A DNA stretch of 64,000 nucleotides from Streptomyces mobaraensis NBRC 13819 = DSM 40847 (GTDB lineage Bacteria; Actinomycetota; Actinomycetes; Streptomycetales; Streptomycetaceae), in the NCBI RefSeq assembly GCF_017916255.1, contig NZ_CP072827.1, positions 1,612,001 through 1,676,000 of the forward strand, given 5' to 3'. This document shows positions 43,834-53,022 of the stretch, one piece after another. Positions within the stretch are counted from its first letter, which is position 1, and each line of letters starts with the position of its first letter. The position numbers were made by a program, and so were the translations under genes. The notes under the pieces are model-generated. The model searched no databases. It saw only the letters and a list, made by a program, of their open reading frames with translations, and had not been told where the DNA came from.

Positions 43834-44318
43834 GCTGCTGTCCTCACGCTGGTGACTTCAGGTCTTCGCGCTGGTCACTTCAGGTCTTCGCGTGGTGTCC
43901 TCACGCTGGTGTCTTCAGGTCTGCACGCCGATGTCTTCACGCCGACGTCTTCACTCCGATGTCTTCACTCCGACGTCCGCACATCGGCTGTCCACACATC
44001 GACGCCTTGGCGCTGACGCGTTCCGCCGGAGCCGACACGTTCTCCCGGAACGGATCGGGGCCGCACACGGCACGGCGCGGCACGGCGCGCTCCGTTCCGC
44101 GCCGCGCCCCTGACAAGCACTGAAGAAGTACTGATGAAGCACTGATGAGGGAGTATTCGACCGAAGCGGCCCCGGGCGCAAGGGTCGAACCGGTCGTTCC
44201 GGGCACTTCCCCGCCCGGCGGGCACCCCACCCGCCCCCGCCGCCCCGTACACCCCTCGCAGAACGGACAACGCCCCAGGCGGACCCCAACCCACCGCCGG
44301 GGCGCCGCCCTCATCCCC
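43834..44318. repeat. Degenerate tandem-repeat region upstream of the protease
   Basis: 485 gene-free bases. From about 43840 to 43995 there are repeated units related to TGTCTTCACGCCGA with a spacing of 14-22 bases (for example CTTCAGGTCTTCGCG twice and CTTCACTCCGA twice). At 44120-44150 there are further short repeats around GAAGCACTGATGA. The array lies directly upstream of the streptogrisin-like gene. Confidence 0.7.
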
Positions 44319-45638
44319 TCAGCAGTCGCACCCGCACCCGTCACACCCACAACCGTCCCCGCAAGAACAGCAGTTGCCGCAGCAGTCGCAACAGTCGCAG
44401 CAATCACCGCAGTCGCTACAGTCATCGCAGTCGCACTTGTGGCACCACCCCTCGCGCGGCTGTCCGCTCCACGGGTCGTGGTACGGATCCCGGCAGCACA
44501 CCTGGCAGGTGCAGAAGAGCCCGGCCCACACCGCGCATCCGGCCAGCAGCCCGCGCTGCCGGCCGCGTCGCGGGGGCTCCGGCGGCGCGGGCGGCGGCGG
44601 CATGACGGGCGGCGGCCCGAACGCGGCCCGGACGCCCGCCTCCTCGCTCCCGCCGTGCTCCCCTGCCCGCCCCTGTCCCTGCTCATGCCCCCGCGCATGC
44701 CCGGGGTGTCCGCACCCCTCCGTGGCGAACGCCCGGTCGACGGCGCGCGGGAGTTCATGGACGAGCAGCAGGTGCGCGAGCCGCCCCTGGGCCTTGCTCG
44801 CGAACGCGACGTCGGCGAGCGCGAGCCGCACGCCGTGCACCGCGTCGTCGCACAGCCGCCGGACGTCCGCGAGGTCGGCGCCGGTGGCGGCGATCGGGTT
44901 CCAGGCGCCCGACTCCGCGTCGGCCTCCAGGTCCTCGACCGCGTCCAGCAGGTGCGCGAGCCGTCCGAAGAGGCGGCCCGCCTCCTCCAGCGGCTCCCGG
45001 TTCTCCGGACGGCCGGCCAGTACGGCGGTATGCCCGAAGGCGGCGGCGGTGGCGGTCTCGGTCGGTTCGGTGAGCGAGACCAGCGGGGTGCCGGGTCCGG
45101 CCAGGGCCTCCAGGCCGGTCTGCCGCTCGACCGCGTCGACCAGCAGCGCGGTGTCGAAGCCCAGGTCGGAGCCGGTGCGGGCGCCCGCGCGGTCCCAGGA
45201 GGCGGCGACCCGGCGGGCCGCCGCGGCCACCGGGCGGCGGGCCATCGCCCCGTCCCCGTCGGCGGCGTGGTCCCGCAGCTTCGCGGAGGCGAGGACGAGG
45301 GAGACGGACGCGGCCAGCCGCGCGCCCTCCCCGGTGGCGACCGACGCCGTACGCATCCCGCGCAACGGGCAGGGCCCCGCCTTCCGCCGCCACCCCGTCG
45401 TCTCCCCGGCCTGCCGCGGGGATTGCGCCTCGACCAGGACGGATATCACCAATCCGTCATAGTTCGTCGCTATTCGGGCGAACTGCCCGTGATCTCCCCT
45501 CAAAGCCAGGCAGAGACCGCACAGATGAGCCATCCACTCCGTCCGCATGGCCTCCGAGAGCCGATGCCGACACGGTCTGATGATTCCGAACAATGACGCC
45601 CCCGTGTTGGTGCCGAGCAACTGGCGCATCCTAGCCAT
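44319..45638 (-). CDS. DUF5685-family protein with Cys-rich C-terminal tail
   Basis: 439 residues from ATG 45638 (ATG 45629 is an alternative). The N-terminus has FGIIRPCRHRLSEAMRTEWMAHLCGLCLALRGDHG, with Cys residues that may bind metal, as in DUF5685 proteins. A long helical region follows (SVSLVLASAKLRDH, LLDAVEDLEADAESG). After a Pro-rich linker, a weakly hydrophobic CAVWAGLFCTCQVCC segment leads into about 45 residues with more than 20 Cys in CDC/CCDCC patterns to the very C-terminus. The gene is divergent from the SepF-like gene. Its function is unknown; the tail suggests a metal-binding or disulfide-rich module. Confidence 0.8.
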   Translation of the reverse strand: MARMRQLLGTNTGASLFGIIRPCRHRLSEAMRTEWMAHLCGLCLALRGDHGQFARIATNYDGLVISVLVEAQSPRQAGETTGWRRKAGPCPLRGMRTASVATGEGARLAASVSLVLASAKLRDHAADGDGAMARRPVAAAARRVAASWDRAGARTGSDLGFDTALLVDAVERQTGLEALAGPGTPLVSLTEPTETATAAAFGHTAVLAGRPENREPLEEAGRLFGRLAHLLDAVEDLEADAESGAWNPIAATGADLADVRRLCDDAVHGVRLALADVAFASKAQGRLAHLLLVHELPRAVDRAFATEGCGHPGHARGHEQGQGRAGEHGGSEEAGVRAAFGPPPVMPPPPAPPEPPRRGRQRGLLAGCAVWAGLFCTCQVCCRDPYHDPWSGQPREGWCHKCDCDDCSDCGDCCDCCDCCGNCCSCGDGCGCDGCGCDC

Positions 45639-45835
45639 AGGCTCGGTACAGGCCGGTCACGGCCGAGCGGGGGGCTCGCATCGGGGGCTTCGGGGTTTCT
45701 GACGCACCGCCACCTGCTTTGCACCAGATGCGTCACGAAATCCTCGCTTGGCCCCTATCCACTTGGCACACCATCCGCATCATGGACGACCATAGAGGGG
45801 CGGGCGGAACACACCGCGTGTGAGAGGAGGCGTCC

Positions 45836-46273
45836 ATGGGTTCGGTGCGTAAGGCGAGTGCCTGGCTTGGCCTCGTCGACGACAGCGATGACGAGCGCTA
45901 CTACGACGACGAGTACGCCGAGGGGCCCGAGCCCGGTGACTCCTGGGTGACGAGCCCGAGAGTCCGTGTCGCCGACGAGGCGGCCCAGGAACAGGGCACC
46001 CGGATCGCCACGGTGACCCCCGACGGCTTCCGCGACGCCCGCGGCATCGGCGAGCTCTTCCGCGAGGGCGTCCCGGTGATCGTCAACCTCACCGCGATGG
46101 AACCGAGCGACGCCAAGCGGGTGGTGGACTTCGCGGCCGGTCTGACCTTCGGCCTCCGCGGCTCCATCGAGCGGGTCGCCAACCGGGTCTTCCTGCTCAC
46201 CCCGGCCGACTACAAGGTGGTCAACGGGGAGCCGGTGGGCCGGGTGAACGGGGGCTTCTTCAACCAGAGCTGA
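45836..46273 (+). CDS. sepF: SepF-like cell division protein
   Basis: 145 residues from ATG 45836, with GAGAGGAGG upstream. An N-terminal membrane-targeting helix ([15 protein letters not shown]) and an acidic linker precede the SepF domain ([31 protein letters not shown] ... [26 protein letters not shown]). SepF ties FtsZ filaments to the membrane. Streptomyces has one SepF in the division cluster and two SepF-like paralogues (SflA, SflB). No ftsZ is nearby here, and the neighbours fit the sflA locus, so this is more likely a paralogue. I base that on recollection of gene order. Confidence 0.88.
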   Translation: MGSVRKASAWLGLVDDSDDERYYDDEYAEGPEPGDSWVTSPRVRVADEAAQEQGTRIATVTPDGFRDARGIGELFREGVPVIVNLTAMEPSDAKRVVDFAAGLTFGLRGSIERVANRVFLLTPADYKVVNGEPVGRVNGGFFNQS

Positions 46274-46451
46274 CCCCCGGCTCCCACCGGAGCCGGCCTC
46301 GGCTCCCACTGGAGCCGATCCACCCGGCCGGCCCCCGCGGACACCGGGACCGGTCGACGCGGCGCGCGGGCCGCGTGTCCTCACGCGTCGGACCGGCACA
46401 CCTCCGGCGCCTGAGGACGAGCCCGGGGCCCGGAAGCCCCCGGCGCCACCC

Positions 46452-47729
46452 TCACCGGAACGCGTCGATCCCCGTCAACGCCTTCCCCAGCACCAGCTGG
46501 TGCATCTCCACCGTCCCCTCGTAGGTGAGCACCGACTCCAGGTTCGTCGCGTGCCGCATCACCGGGTACTCCAGCGAGATCCCGTTGGCCCCGAGGATCG
46601 TCCGGGCGGTACGGCAGATCTCGATCGCCTCCCGCACGTTGTTCAGCTTCCCGAAGCTCACCTGCTCCGGCCGCAGCCGCCCCGCGTCCATCCGCAGCCC
46701 CAGGTGATGGGCGAGCAGGACGCCCTTGTGCAGCTCCACCGCCATGTCGGCCAGCTTGGCCTGGGTGAGCTGGAAGCCGCCGATCGGCCGGCCGAACTGC
46801 TCCCGGGTCCGCGCGTAGTCCAGCGCCGCCTCGAAGCTCGCGCGCGCCGCGCCCATCGCGCCCCAGACGATGCCGTACCGGGCGTGGCTCAGACAGCTCA
46901 GCGGCCCGCGCAGGCCGACGGCCTCCGGGAGGACGGCGTCGGCGGGCAGCCGCACCCCGTCCAGGACGAGCTCGCTGGTGACCGAGGCGCGCAGCGACCA
47001 CTTGTGCTTGATCTCGGGGGCCGAGAAGCCGGGGCGGTCGGTGGGGACGACGAAGCCCCGGATGCCCTCGTCGGTCCGCGCCCAGACGACGGCGACGCCG
47101 GCCACCGAGCCGTTGGTGATCCACATCTTGCGGCCGGTGAGCACCCAGTCGCCGCCGGCCTCGCGCTTGGCATGGGTGCGCATGCCGGCGGGGTCGGAAC
47201 CGTGGTCGGGCTCGGTGAGCGCGAAGCAGCCGATCGTCTCCCCGGCGGCCATCGGCGGCAGCCAGCGGCGTTTCTGCTCCTCGGAGCCGAAGCGGTGGAT
47301 GGCGTACATCGCCAGCGAGCCCTGCACGGAGACCAGGGAGCGCACGCCGGAGTCGGCCGCCTCCAGCTCCAGGCAGGCCAGCCCGTACTGCACGGCGCTC
47401 GCGCCGGCGCAGCCGTAGCCGGTGAGCGACATCCCGAGCGCGCCCAGCGAGCCCAGCTCGCGGGCGAGCTCCCGGATGCCGGGCAGTTCGCCGCGCTCGT
47501 ACCACTCGGCGATGTGCGGCAGGACGCGGTCGGCCGCCCACTGCCGCATGGTGGCGCGGACGGCGCGGTCCTCGTCGGTCAGCAGGTCGTCGATGCCGAG
47601 CGGGTCGTACGGGTCGAACGCGGCGGGCTTCGCCGGCTTGACGGGCTTCACGGGCCCGGCGGGCGTCACGGGCCGGTCGGCCCCGGCGGCCTGGTCGGCC
47701 TCGACGGGCTGGTCGGGCATGGCGGGCAT
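46452..47729 (-). CDS. Glutaryl-CoA dehydrogenase-like acyl-CoA dehydrogenase
   Basis: 425 residues from ATG 47729, with GGAGGGG directly upstream. A Pro/Val/Lys-rich N-terminal lead (PVKPVKPAKP) precedes the acyl-CoA dehydrogenase fold: GCFALTEPDHGSDPAGM at the FAD/substrate site, WITNGSVAGVAVVWA, RTREQFGRPIGGFQL, and the catalytic-base region LTYEGTVEMHQLVLGKALTG with the active Glu. TYEG is the pattern of glutaryl-CoA dehydrogenases. The enzyme converts glutaryl-CoA to crotonyl-CoA in lysine/tryptophan breakdown. It is monocistronic here. Confidence 0.9.
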   Translation of the reverse strand: MPAMPDQPVEADQAAGADRPVTPAGPVKPVKPAKPAAFDPYDPLGIDDLLTDEDRAVRATMRQWAADRVLPHIAEWYERGELPGIRELARELGSLGALGMSLTGYGCAGASAVQYGLACLELEAADSGVRSLVSVQGSLAMYAIHRFGSEEQKRRWLPPMAAGETIGCFALTEPDHGSDPAGMRTHAKREAGGDWVLTGRKMWITNGSVAGVAVVWARTDEGIRGFVVPTDRPGFSAPEIKHKWSLRASVTSELVLDGVRLPADAVLPEAVGLRGPLSCLSHARYGIVWGAMGAARASFEAALDYARTREQFGRPIGGFQLTQAKLADMAVELHKGVLLAHHLGLRMDAGRLRPEQVSFGKLNNVREAIEICRTARTILGANGISLEYPVMRHATNLESVLTYEGTVEMHQLVLGKALTGIDAFR

Positions 47730-47888
47730 GGCCCCCTCCACCTGGGTGCGGTCCTGCGGCTCGCTCCGACGCTACGGGCCGGTAACCGCCCCGTCCAGAG
47801 CGAACCCCTGTGACCTCGCCGGACTACCGCCCGGACCCGGCGCCCGGGCCCGCCGTCGTCCACCCAGCGCCGTCCCCCCGACCCCCAC

Positions 47889-49475
47889 CTACCCCCCGCC
47901 CTGCTCCCCCTCCGCGGTCCGCGGCAGGCGGAGTGCCGCCGCCGCGCCCGCCAGCAGGATCACCGCGCTGACGCCGAGCGTCATGTGCAGTCCGCGCACG
48001 TACGCGTCCCGCGCCGCCGTCCGCAGGGCGGCGCCCGGGGGGCCGCCGAGCCGGTCGGCGACCCGGTACGCCTCGCCGAGGGAGTGGCCCGCCGCGGCGC
48101 CCGCCGCGCTGGGCACGCCGGGGACGCCGGTCACTCCAGGCGCGTAGACCGCGTTCATGACACTGCCGAGCAGGGCGATGCCCATGCCCGCGCCGAGCTG
48201 GTACGAGGTCTCGCCGATCGCCGCCGCGCCGCCGGCCGCGCCGGCCGGGGCCTCGCCGAGCATCGACTCGTACGCCCCGAACAGCGTGGTCTCCAGGCCC
48301 AGGCCGAGGACGACGAAGCAGCAGACGAGGAAGGCAGGCCGGTCCTCGCGGCCCATCGCGGTGAGGGCGAGGACCGCGGCCGCCGTGAGCAGGAAGCCGC
48401 CGGCCACCATGGCGCGCGGCCCGAAGCGGTGCAGCACCCGGGAGCCGGCCAGGCCGGCGGCCATCGCGGCGAGGGTCAGCGGCAGCAGCCGCAGCCCGGT
48501 CTCCAGCGGGGTGAGGCCGAGGACGAGCTGGAGGTACTGGGCGGCGACCAGCTCCAGACCGACCAGCGCCAGCATGGCCAGCACGATGCAGCCCACCGAC
48601 ATCCCGAAGGCGGGCCGGGCGAACAGGTCCAGGTCCACCAGGGGGTGCTCGCGCCGCCGCTGCCGCCGGACGAAGAGGACCAGCAGCGCCACGCCGACGG
48701 CGGCGGGCACCAGGGTGAGCAGGGACAGCGGCTCGGCGCCGCCGATCCGCTTCACCCCGAGGACCACGCCGAACAGCCCGAACGCGGCCATCAGCGCGCC
48801 GAGCACGTCCCACGGCCCGTCCCCGTCGCCCGTCGACTCGGGCAGCAGCCGACGGCCGACCGGGAGGCTGACCGCCATCAGCGGCAGGTTGATGAGGAAG
48901 ACCGAGCCCCACCAGAAGTGTTCGAGCAGGAACCCGCCCAGCAGCGGACCGACGGCCGCGCCGACGGCGGCCACCCCGGTCCAGACGCCGATGGCCAGCG
49001 CCCGCTCCCGCCGGTCGGGGAAGACCTGCCGCAGGATGGACAGCGTCGCCGGCATGATCATCGCACCGCCGACGCCGAGCAGCGCCCGGGCGGCGATCAG
49101 CACCTCCGGCCGTCCGGCGCACGCGGCCAGCAGCGAGGCACAGCCGAACAGGCCGTAGCCGAGCAGCAGCACCCGCCGCCGGCCGACCCGGTCGCCGAGC
49201 GTGCCGAAGAGGATCAGCAGCGAGGCGCAGACGAGCGGATAGACGTCGACGATCCAGAGCAGCTGGATCGGTCCGGGGCGCAGGTCCTCCGAGACGGCCG
49301 GGACGGCGACGTGCAGCACGGTGGCGTCCACGGCGACCAGCAGCAGGCTGGCGCAGAGGACGACGAGCACGGCCCAGCGGTTGGTACCGGCCCCGGGGCC
49401 GGGCCCTCCGGTGCGCTGCCGCTGCCGGGGAACACCGGCGGTCCACCGGGGGCGGGCCGTCGCCGTTCCGGACAT
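47889..49475 (-). CDS. MFS drug-efflux transporter, DHA2 (14-helix) family
   Basis: 528 residues from ATG 49475, with GGAGGTGGG upstream. Fourteen predicted helices. Motif A-like GTLGDRVGRRRVLLLG follows helix 2 and motif C-like GVAAVGAAVGPLLGGFLLEHFWWGSVFLINLP is typical of EmrB/QacA transporters. Substrates are probably hydrophobic or cationic drugs. No adjacent TetR/MarR regulator gene is visible. It is divergent from the PIG-V-like gene. Confidence 0.9.
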   Translation of the reverse strand: MSGTATARPRWTAGVPRQRQRTGGPGPGAGTNRWAVLVVLCASLLLVAVDATVLHVAVPAVSEDLRPGPIQLLWIVDVYPLVCASLLILFGTLGDRVGRRRVLLLGYGLFGCASLLAACAGRPEVLIAARALLGVGGAMIMPATLSILRQVFPDRRERALAIGVWTGVAAVGAAVGPLLGGFLLEHFWWGSVFLINLPLMAVSLPVGRRLLPESTGDGDGPWDVLGALMAAFGLFGVVLGVKRIGGAEPLSLLTLVPAAVGVALLVLFVRRQRRREHPLVDLDLFARPAFGMSVGCIVLAMLALVGLELVAAQYLQLVLGLTPLETGLRLLPLTLAAMAAGLAGSRVLHRFGPRAMVAGGFLLTAAAVLALTAMGREDRPAFLVCCFVVLGLGLETTLFGAYESMLGEAPAGAAGGAAAIGETSYQLGAGMGIALLGSVMNAVYAPGVTGVPGVPSAAGAAAGHSLGEAYRVADRLGGPPGAALRTAARDAYVRGLHMTLGVSAVILLAGAAAALRLPRTAEGEQGGG

Positions 49476-49633
49476 TCACCCACCTCCGTATCGGGCCCCG
49501 GCGGTCGTGCGCGGACCCGAGGGGGGACGGTGGGCCGCGGTGCCGGGGGACGAGTGAGACGACAGCGTACGCGAGTCCCGGCAGGTCACCGGCGGCAGCA
49601 CCGGCCCGGCGGCGCGGTCGGTCACCGTCCCGG

Positions 49634-50914
49634 ATGCTGGACAATTGGCCGGTGACCGAACCCGCTCCCCCTTCCGCCCCCTCCGGCATACGCACCGCGC
49701 CCTCCGTACGGCCCGCACCGGCGGCCGGCCCCGGCCCGGCCGTCGCCGGCGCGCTCCGGCGGGCGGCGCCGGCCCTGTGGGCGTACGCGGCGGTCCGGGT
49801 GCTGGGGGTGGCGGTCCTCGCGCTGTGGGGGACGGCGACGGGCAAGGACGCGCACCATCTGCTCTCGGGGCGCTGGGACGCGGTCTGGTACTCCCGGATA
49901 GCGGAGGACGGCTACGGCTACACGCTGGCCCTGGCCGGCGGGAAGGTCCACTCCGACCTGGCGTTCTTCCCGCTGCTGCCGTGGCTGGAGCGGGCTCTGT
50001 CGGCGGTGCTGCCGCTGTCGGCGGCGGACGCGGGGCTGCTGGTGAGCGCGGTCGCCTCGCTGGCCGCCGCCGCGGGGATCTTCGCGATCGGCGAGCGGCT
50101 GCACGGCCGCCGGGCCGGGGTCGCGCTGGTGGTGCTGTGGGCGGTGCTGCCGGTGGGGGTGGTGCAGTCGATGGCGTACTCGGAGTCCCTGTTCACGGCG
50201 CTGGCCGCGTGGAGCCTGTACGCGGTGCTGACCGGCCGCTGGCCGGCGGCCGGGGTGTGCGCGGCGCTGGCCGGGCTGACCCGGCCGGTGGGCGCGGCGG
50301 TGGTGGCGGCCGTGTGGGTGACGGCGGCGGTCGCGCTGCTGCGGCGGGACCGGCGCCCGGGGCCTCCGGACGTTCCCGAGCCCCGGCGGGACCGGCATCC
50401 GGAGTCCCCGGACCGCCCCGGGCCGCGGCGGATGCTGCTCGGGGTGGCGCTCGCCCCGCTGGGCTGGCTCGGGTACGTCGTCTGGGTCGGCGTGCGGACC
50501 GGCGACCCGGTCGGCTACCTGGACGTCCAGGGCGGCTGGGGCAACGGCTTCGACGGCGGTGTGGCGTTCGGTTCCTTCATCGCGGGCCGGTTCGCCGGCG
50601 CGGCCTGGCCGGCCGGGCTCGGACTGCTGGTGGGCGTGGTGCTGGTGGTGTGGCTGTATGTGGCCGGGGCGCGGCGGGGGCAGCCGCTGCCGCTGCTGGT
50701 CTACTCGGGGACGGTGCTGCTGCTGGCGCTGACCGCGAAGGGCTACTTCGGCTCCAAGCCGCGGCTGATGCTGCCGGCCTTCCCGCTGCTGCTGCCGCTC
50801 GCGACGGCCCTGGCCCGGCTGCGGACGGCACGGGCGGCGGCGACGGCGGGAGCGCTGGCGCTGGCGGCGGCCTGCTACGGAGCGTTCTGGCTGAACGGCT
50901 CGGGACCGCCCTGA
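49634..50914 (+). CDS. PIG-V-like polytopic mannosyltransferase
   Basis: 426 residues from ATG 49634 (GTG 49652 is possible). About ten helices. The first loop has SGRWDAVWYSRIAEDGY, the WDxxWY-type acidic motif of PIG-V/GT-C proteins, and LAFFPLLPWLERAL follows. AYSESLFTALAAWSLY and LAGLTRPVGA are further PIG-V family segments. Such enzymes use polyprenyl-phosphate mannose to mannosylate lipids or proteins outside the membrane. It is monocistronic. Confidence 0.85.
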   Translation: MLDNWPVTEPAPPSAPSGIRTAPSVRPAPAAGPGPAVAGALRRAAPALWAYAAVRVLGVAVLALWGTATGKDAHHLLSGRWDAVWYSRIAEDGYGYTLALAGGKVHSDLAFFPLLPWLERALSAVLPLSAADAGLLVSAVASLAAAAGIFAIGERLHGRRAGVALVVLWAVLPVGVVQSMAYSESLFTALAAWSLYAVLTGRWPAAGVCAALAGLTRPVGAAVVAAVWVTAAVALLRRDRRPGPPDVPEPRRDRHPESPDRPGPRRMLLGVALAPLGWLGYVVWVGVRTGDPVGYLDVQGGWGNGFDGGVAFGSFIAGRFAGAAWPAGLGLLVGVVLVVWLYVAGARRGQPLPLLVYSGTVLLLALTAKGYFGSKPRLMLPAFPLLLPLATALARLRTARAAATAGALALAAACYGAFWLNGSGPP

Positions 50915-51239
50915 TCATTTCCATGATCATTTACGGGTCCGGCCACCACCCCGTACGGATCATCCGACCGGACGGGCGGACCCTCCGGAAAAGCAGGCAC
51001 GGAACTCCCACCACGCGCCGATAAACATCCGCACACACTTAATTAAAGGATGTCCCGCCCTCCCGGCGACCTCTCGGAGGGGCCTTCTTTAGGTGTTTCT
51101 TATTTCTCGGCAAGCGGTTCCGGATCCGCCGTATCAAACGTGCCGAAAGTCGTGTTTGAGACGCATTCCACATCACATCGTCATCACAAAGCGGCGAGAT
51201 CGGCCGGAGCCTCCCATCACGCAATGTAACGTCGATTGA
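50915..51239. other. Intergenic with weak hairpin and promoter region
   Basis: 325 bases, AT-rich around 51020-51050 and 51110-51240. An imperfect hairpin (CCCTCC / GGAGGG at 51058-51082), followed by TTCTTT, may terminate the upstream gene. The remainder should hold the promoter for the PAP2 gene. Confidence 0.4.
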
Positions 51240-52241
51240 GTGCGTACCAACGACGAGCTCGTCCCCGCGGAGGAGCGCCCGACCGAGCCCCCGCGCCCGC
51301 GGATGACCAGAACCCGCCTGGGCATCTTCGTGGCGACCTCCGTGGTCTACGCGGCGATCGTGGTCGGTGTGCTCACCACGTCCTGGCCGGTGCGTTTCGA
51401 CTGGCAGGTCATGCTCTTCCGGCCGTACAAGCAGTGGCCCGAGATCCACACCTTCCTCGACTACTTCGTGGTCCTGGGCCAGCGCGGCCCGACCGCCGTC
51501 GCCGTGGCCGCCTGGCTGGGCTGGTGCTGCCACCGCCGCGGGACGCTGCGCCCGCTGCTGGTGCTGGGCACGTCGCTGCTGCTGCTCAACGCGACCGTCG
51601 GCGCCGCGAAGATAGGGATGGGGCGGCTCGGACCGCACTACGCCACCGCCATCGGCTCGAACGAGATGTTCGCCGGCGGCGACATATTCCCCTCCGGCCA
51701 CACCGCCAACGCGGTGGTCACCTGGGGCGTCCTCGCCTACCTGGCCACCACGCCGCGGGCCCGCAGGATCGCCTCCGTCTGCGCCGCCCTGCTGGCGCTC
51801 GGCGTCGGCATGACCACGGTCTACCTCGGTACGCACTGGATGAGCGACGTGACGCTCGGCTGGACCGCCGGACTGCTGGTCCTGCTGGCCCTGCCCTGGT
51901 TCGAGCCGCTGATGGAGCGCGCCGAGACCTGGCTGCTGGCCACCTGGGCGCGGCTGCGCGAGCACGGCGCGGCCCTCGCCCCGGCCGCCGCGGCGACGCC
52001 GGTCGGACTGTGGGCGCCCCGCCCGCCCGTCGACGACACCCTCCCGGTCCGCGAACCGGCGGGCGCCGGGCGCGCCGGACGCGCGGCGGAGCCCCGGCCG
52101 CGCGCCGCGGCCCGGCCGCACACCACCCGCTCGGAGCGGACGCCGGTCACCCCGGCGGGCAGCCGCCGTCCCCCGCACGCCGACCGGACGCCGCGCACCC
52201 CGCCGCTGCCGGCCACCGGCCGCGGCCGGACCGTCGGCTGA
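51240..52241 (+). CDS. PAP2-family membrane phosphatase
   Basis: 333 residues from GTG 51240; no ribosome site is visible, and ATG 51303 is an alternative. Six helices with the PAP2 motifs: K-x6-RxxP-like GAAKIGMGRLGP, FPSGHTANAV and YLGTHWMSDVTLG, the last holding the catalytic His and Asp. These enzymes remove phosphate from lipid phosphates such as undecaprenyl or phosphatidyl phosphates on the outer face. The last ~100 residues are a Pro/Arg/Ala-rich tail, probably disordered. Confidence 0.88.
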   Translation: MRTNDELVPAEERPTEPPRPRMTRTRLGIFVATSVVYAAIVVGVLTTSWPVRFDWQVMLFRPYKQWPEIHTFLDYFVVLGQRGPTAVAVAAWLGWCCHRRGTLRPLLVLGTSLLLLNATVGAAKIGMGRLGPHYATAIGSNEMFAGGDIFPSGHTANAVVTWGVLAYLATTPRARRIASVCAALLALGVGMTTVYLGTHWMSDVTLGWTAGLLVLLALPWFEPLMERAETWLLATWARLREHGAALAPAAAATPVGLWAPRPPVDDTLPVREPAGAGRAGRAAEPRPRAAARPHTTRSERTPVTPAGSRRPPHADRTPRTPPLPATGRGRTVG

Positions 52242-52262
52242 GCGGAAGCCGCGTACGCACAC

Positions 52263-52295
52263 GAAGGGCCGCCCCGGAACTCCGGGCGGCCCTTC
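52263..52295. terminator. Bidirectional hairpin terminator
   Basis: GAAGGGCCGCCC (52263-52274) pairs with GGGCGGCCCTTC (52284-52295) over 12 bp between the convergent PAP2 and I78-like genes. Confidence 0.8.
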
Positions 52296-52314
52296 CACGT
52301 ACCCAGGGGGCCGC

Positions 52315-52530
52315 TCAGCCCTTCCAGCCGCGCAGCACGGTCCCGTCCGCCACTTCGAGGTTGAGCCGGCCCACCACGTACTCCAGCGTGATCACCGCGC
52401 CGGGCGGCAGCGTGCGGACGGTCGTCCAGCCCCGCTCCCGCGCGCGGGCCGCGGCCCGTTCGGCGTCGAGGCCGGCGTAGGCGTCGGGGTCGTCGTCGGG
52501 GTCCTGGGGGAGGTTCGGCAGCGGCACCAT
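52315..52530 (-). CDS. I78-family peptidase inhibitor-like protein
   Basis: 71 residues from ATG 52530. The pattern AYAGLDAERAAARARERGW ... VRTLPPGAVITLEYVVGRLN and LEVADGTVLRGWKG is that of the I78 inhibitor family: a short helix and a small sheet with the conserved GW and RLN segments. No signal peptide is visible, so it is probably cytoplasmic. It would inhibit subtilisin-type proteases if active. Convergent with the PAP2 gene. Confidence 0.8.
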   Translation of the reverse strand: MVPLPNLPQDPDDDPDAYAGLDAERAAARARERGWTTVRTLPPGAVITLEYVVGRLNLEVADGTVLRGWKG

Positions 52531-53022
52531 GCGGCCCACCGTAGCCCGCCCACGGCTCGCGAACACCGGGCGGCGGCCGGTACCGGCCGCCGCCCGGGCC
52601 CCACGGGTCACACTTCTGTCACAGAAATCCGGGACCGCGTTTAGCGCGTCCCCCATCACTCCCGCGGGTTCTTTCCCGGTCCCCGGGACACCGCCGGAGG
52701 ACGCCCACGGGAAACGGTCCCGGAATTCACCGCTCCCGCACCACGACTTCCGCATTCCTCCGGGAAACCCACACCCCTACCCCCGGTAAGGGAATTCCCG
52801 CCGTCTTGTGGACGCAACGCCACCGGCGCCGCCGCGTTCCGCCGAATTCTGCGGAATATTAAATTCCGGTCGGCCCCACCCCTCTCCCCCGGCCTCCGAG
52901 GCACCCTCGCGCGGCCCCCGTCCCCGCGAGCATCATGACGGTGCCCCGGGGCAGGAGGGGGACGGGGTACGAGCCGTACGGACCGGAGCGGCCGGGCACG
53001 CGCCGAGAGCGAGGGGGCACGG
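52531..53022. other. Intergenic upstream of ctaD
   Basis: 492 bases between divergent genes. AT-rich islands lie at 52610-52640 and 52845-52870, where AATTC-containing inverted elements surround AATATTAAATT. No gene is seen. Confidence 0.4.

Noticed and set aside
44320..44450. CAGTCGCA-type repeats considered as CRISPR or a variable repeat locus without coding role
   Set aside because: They encode the in-frame Cys-rich tail of the DUF5685 protein; no spacers.
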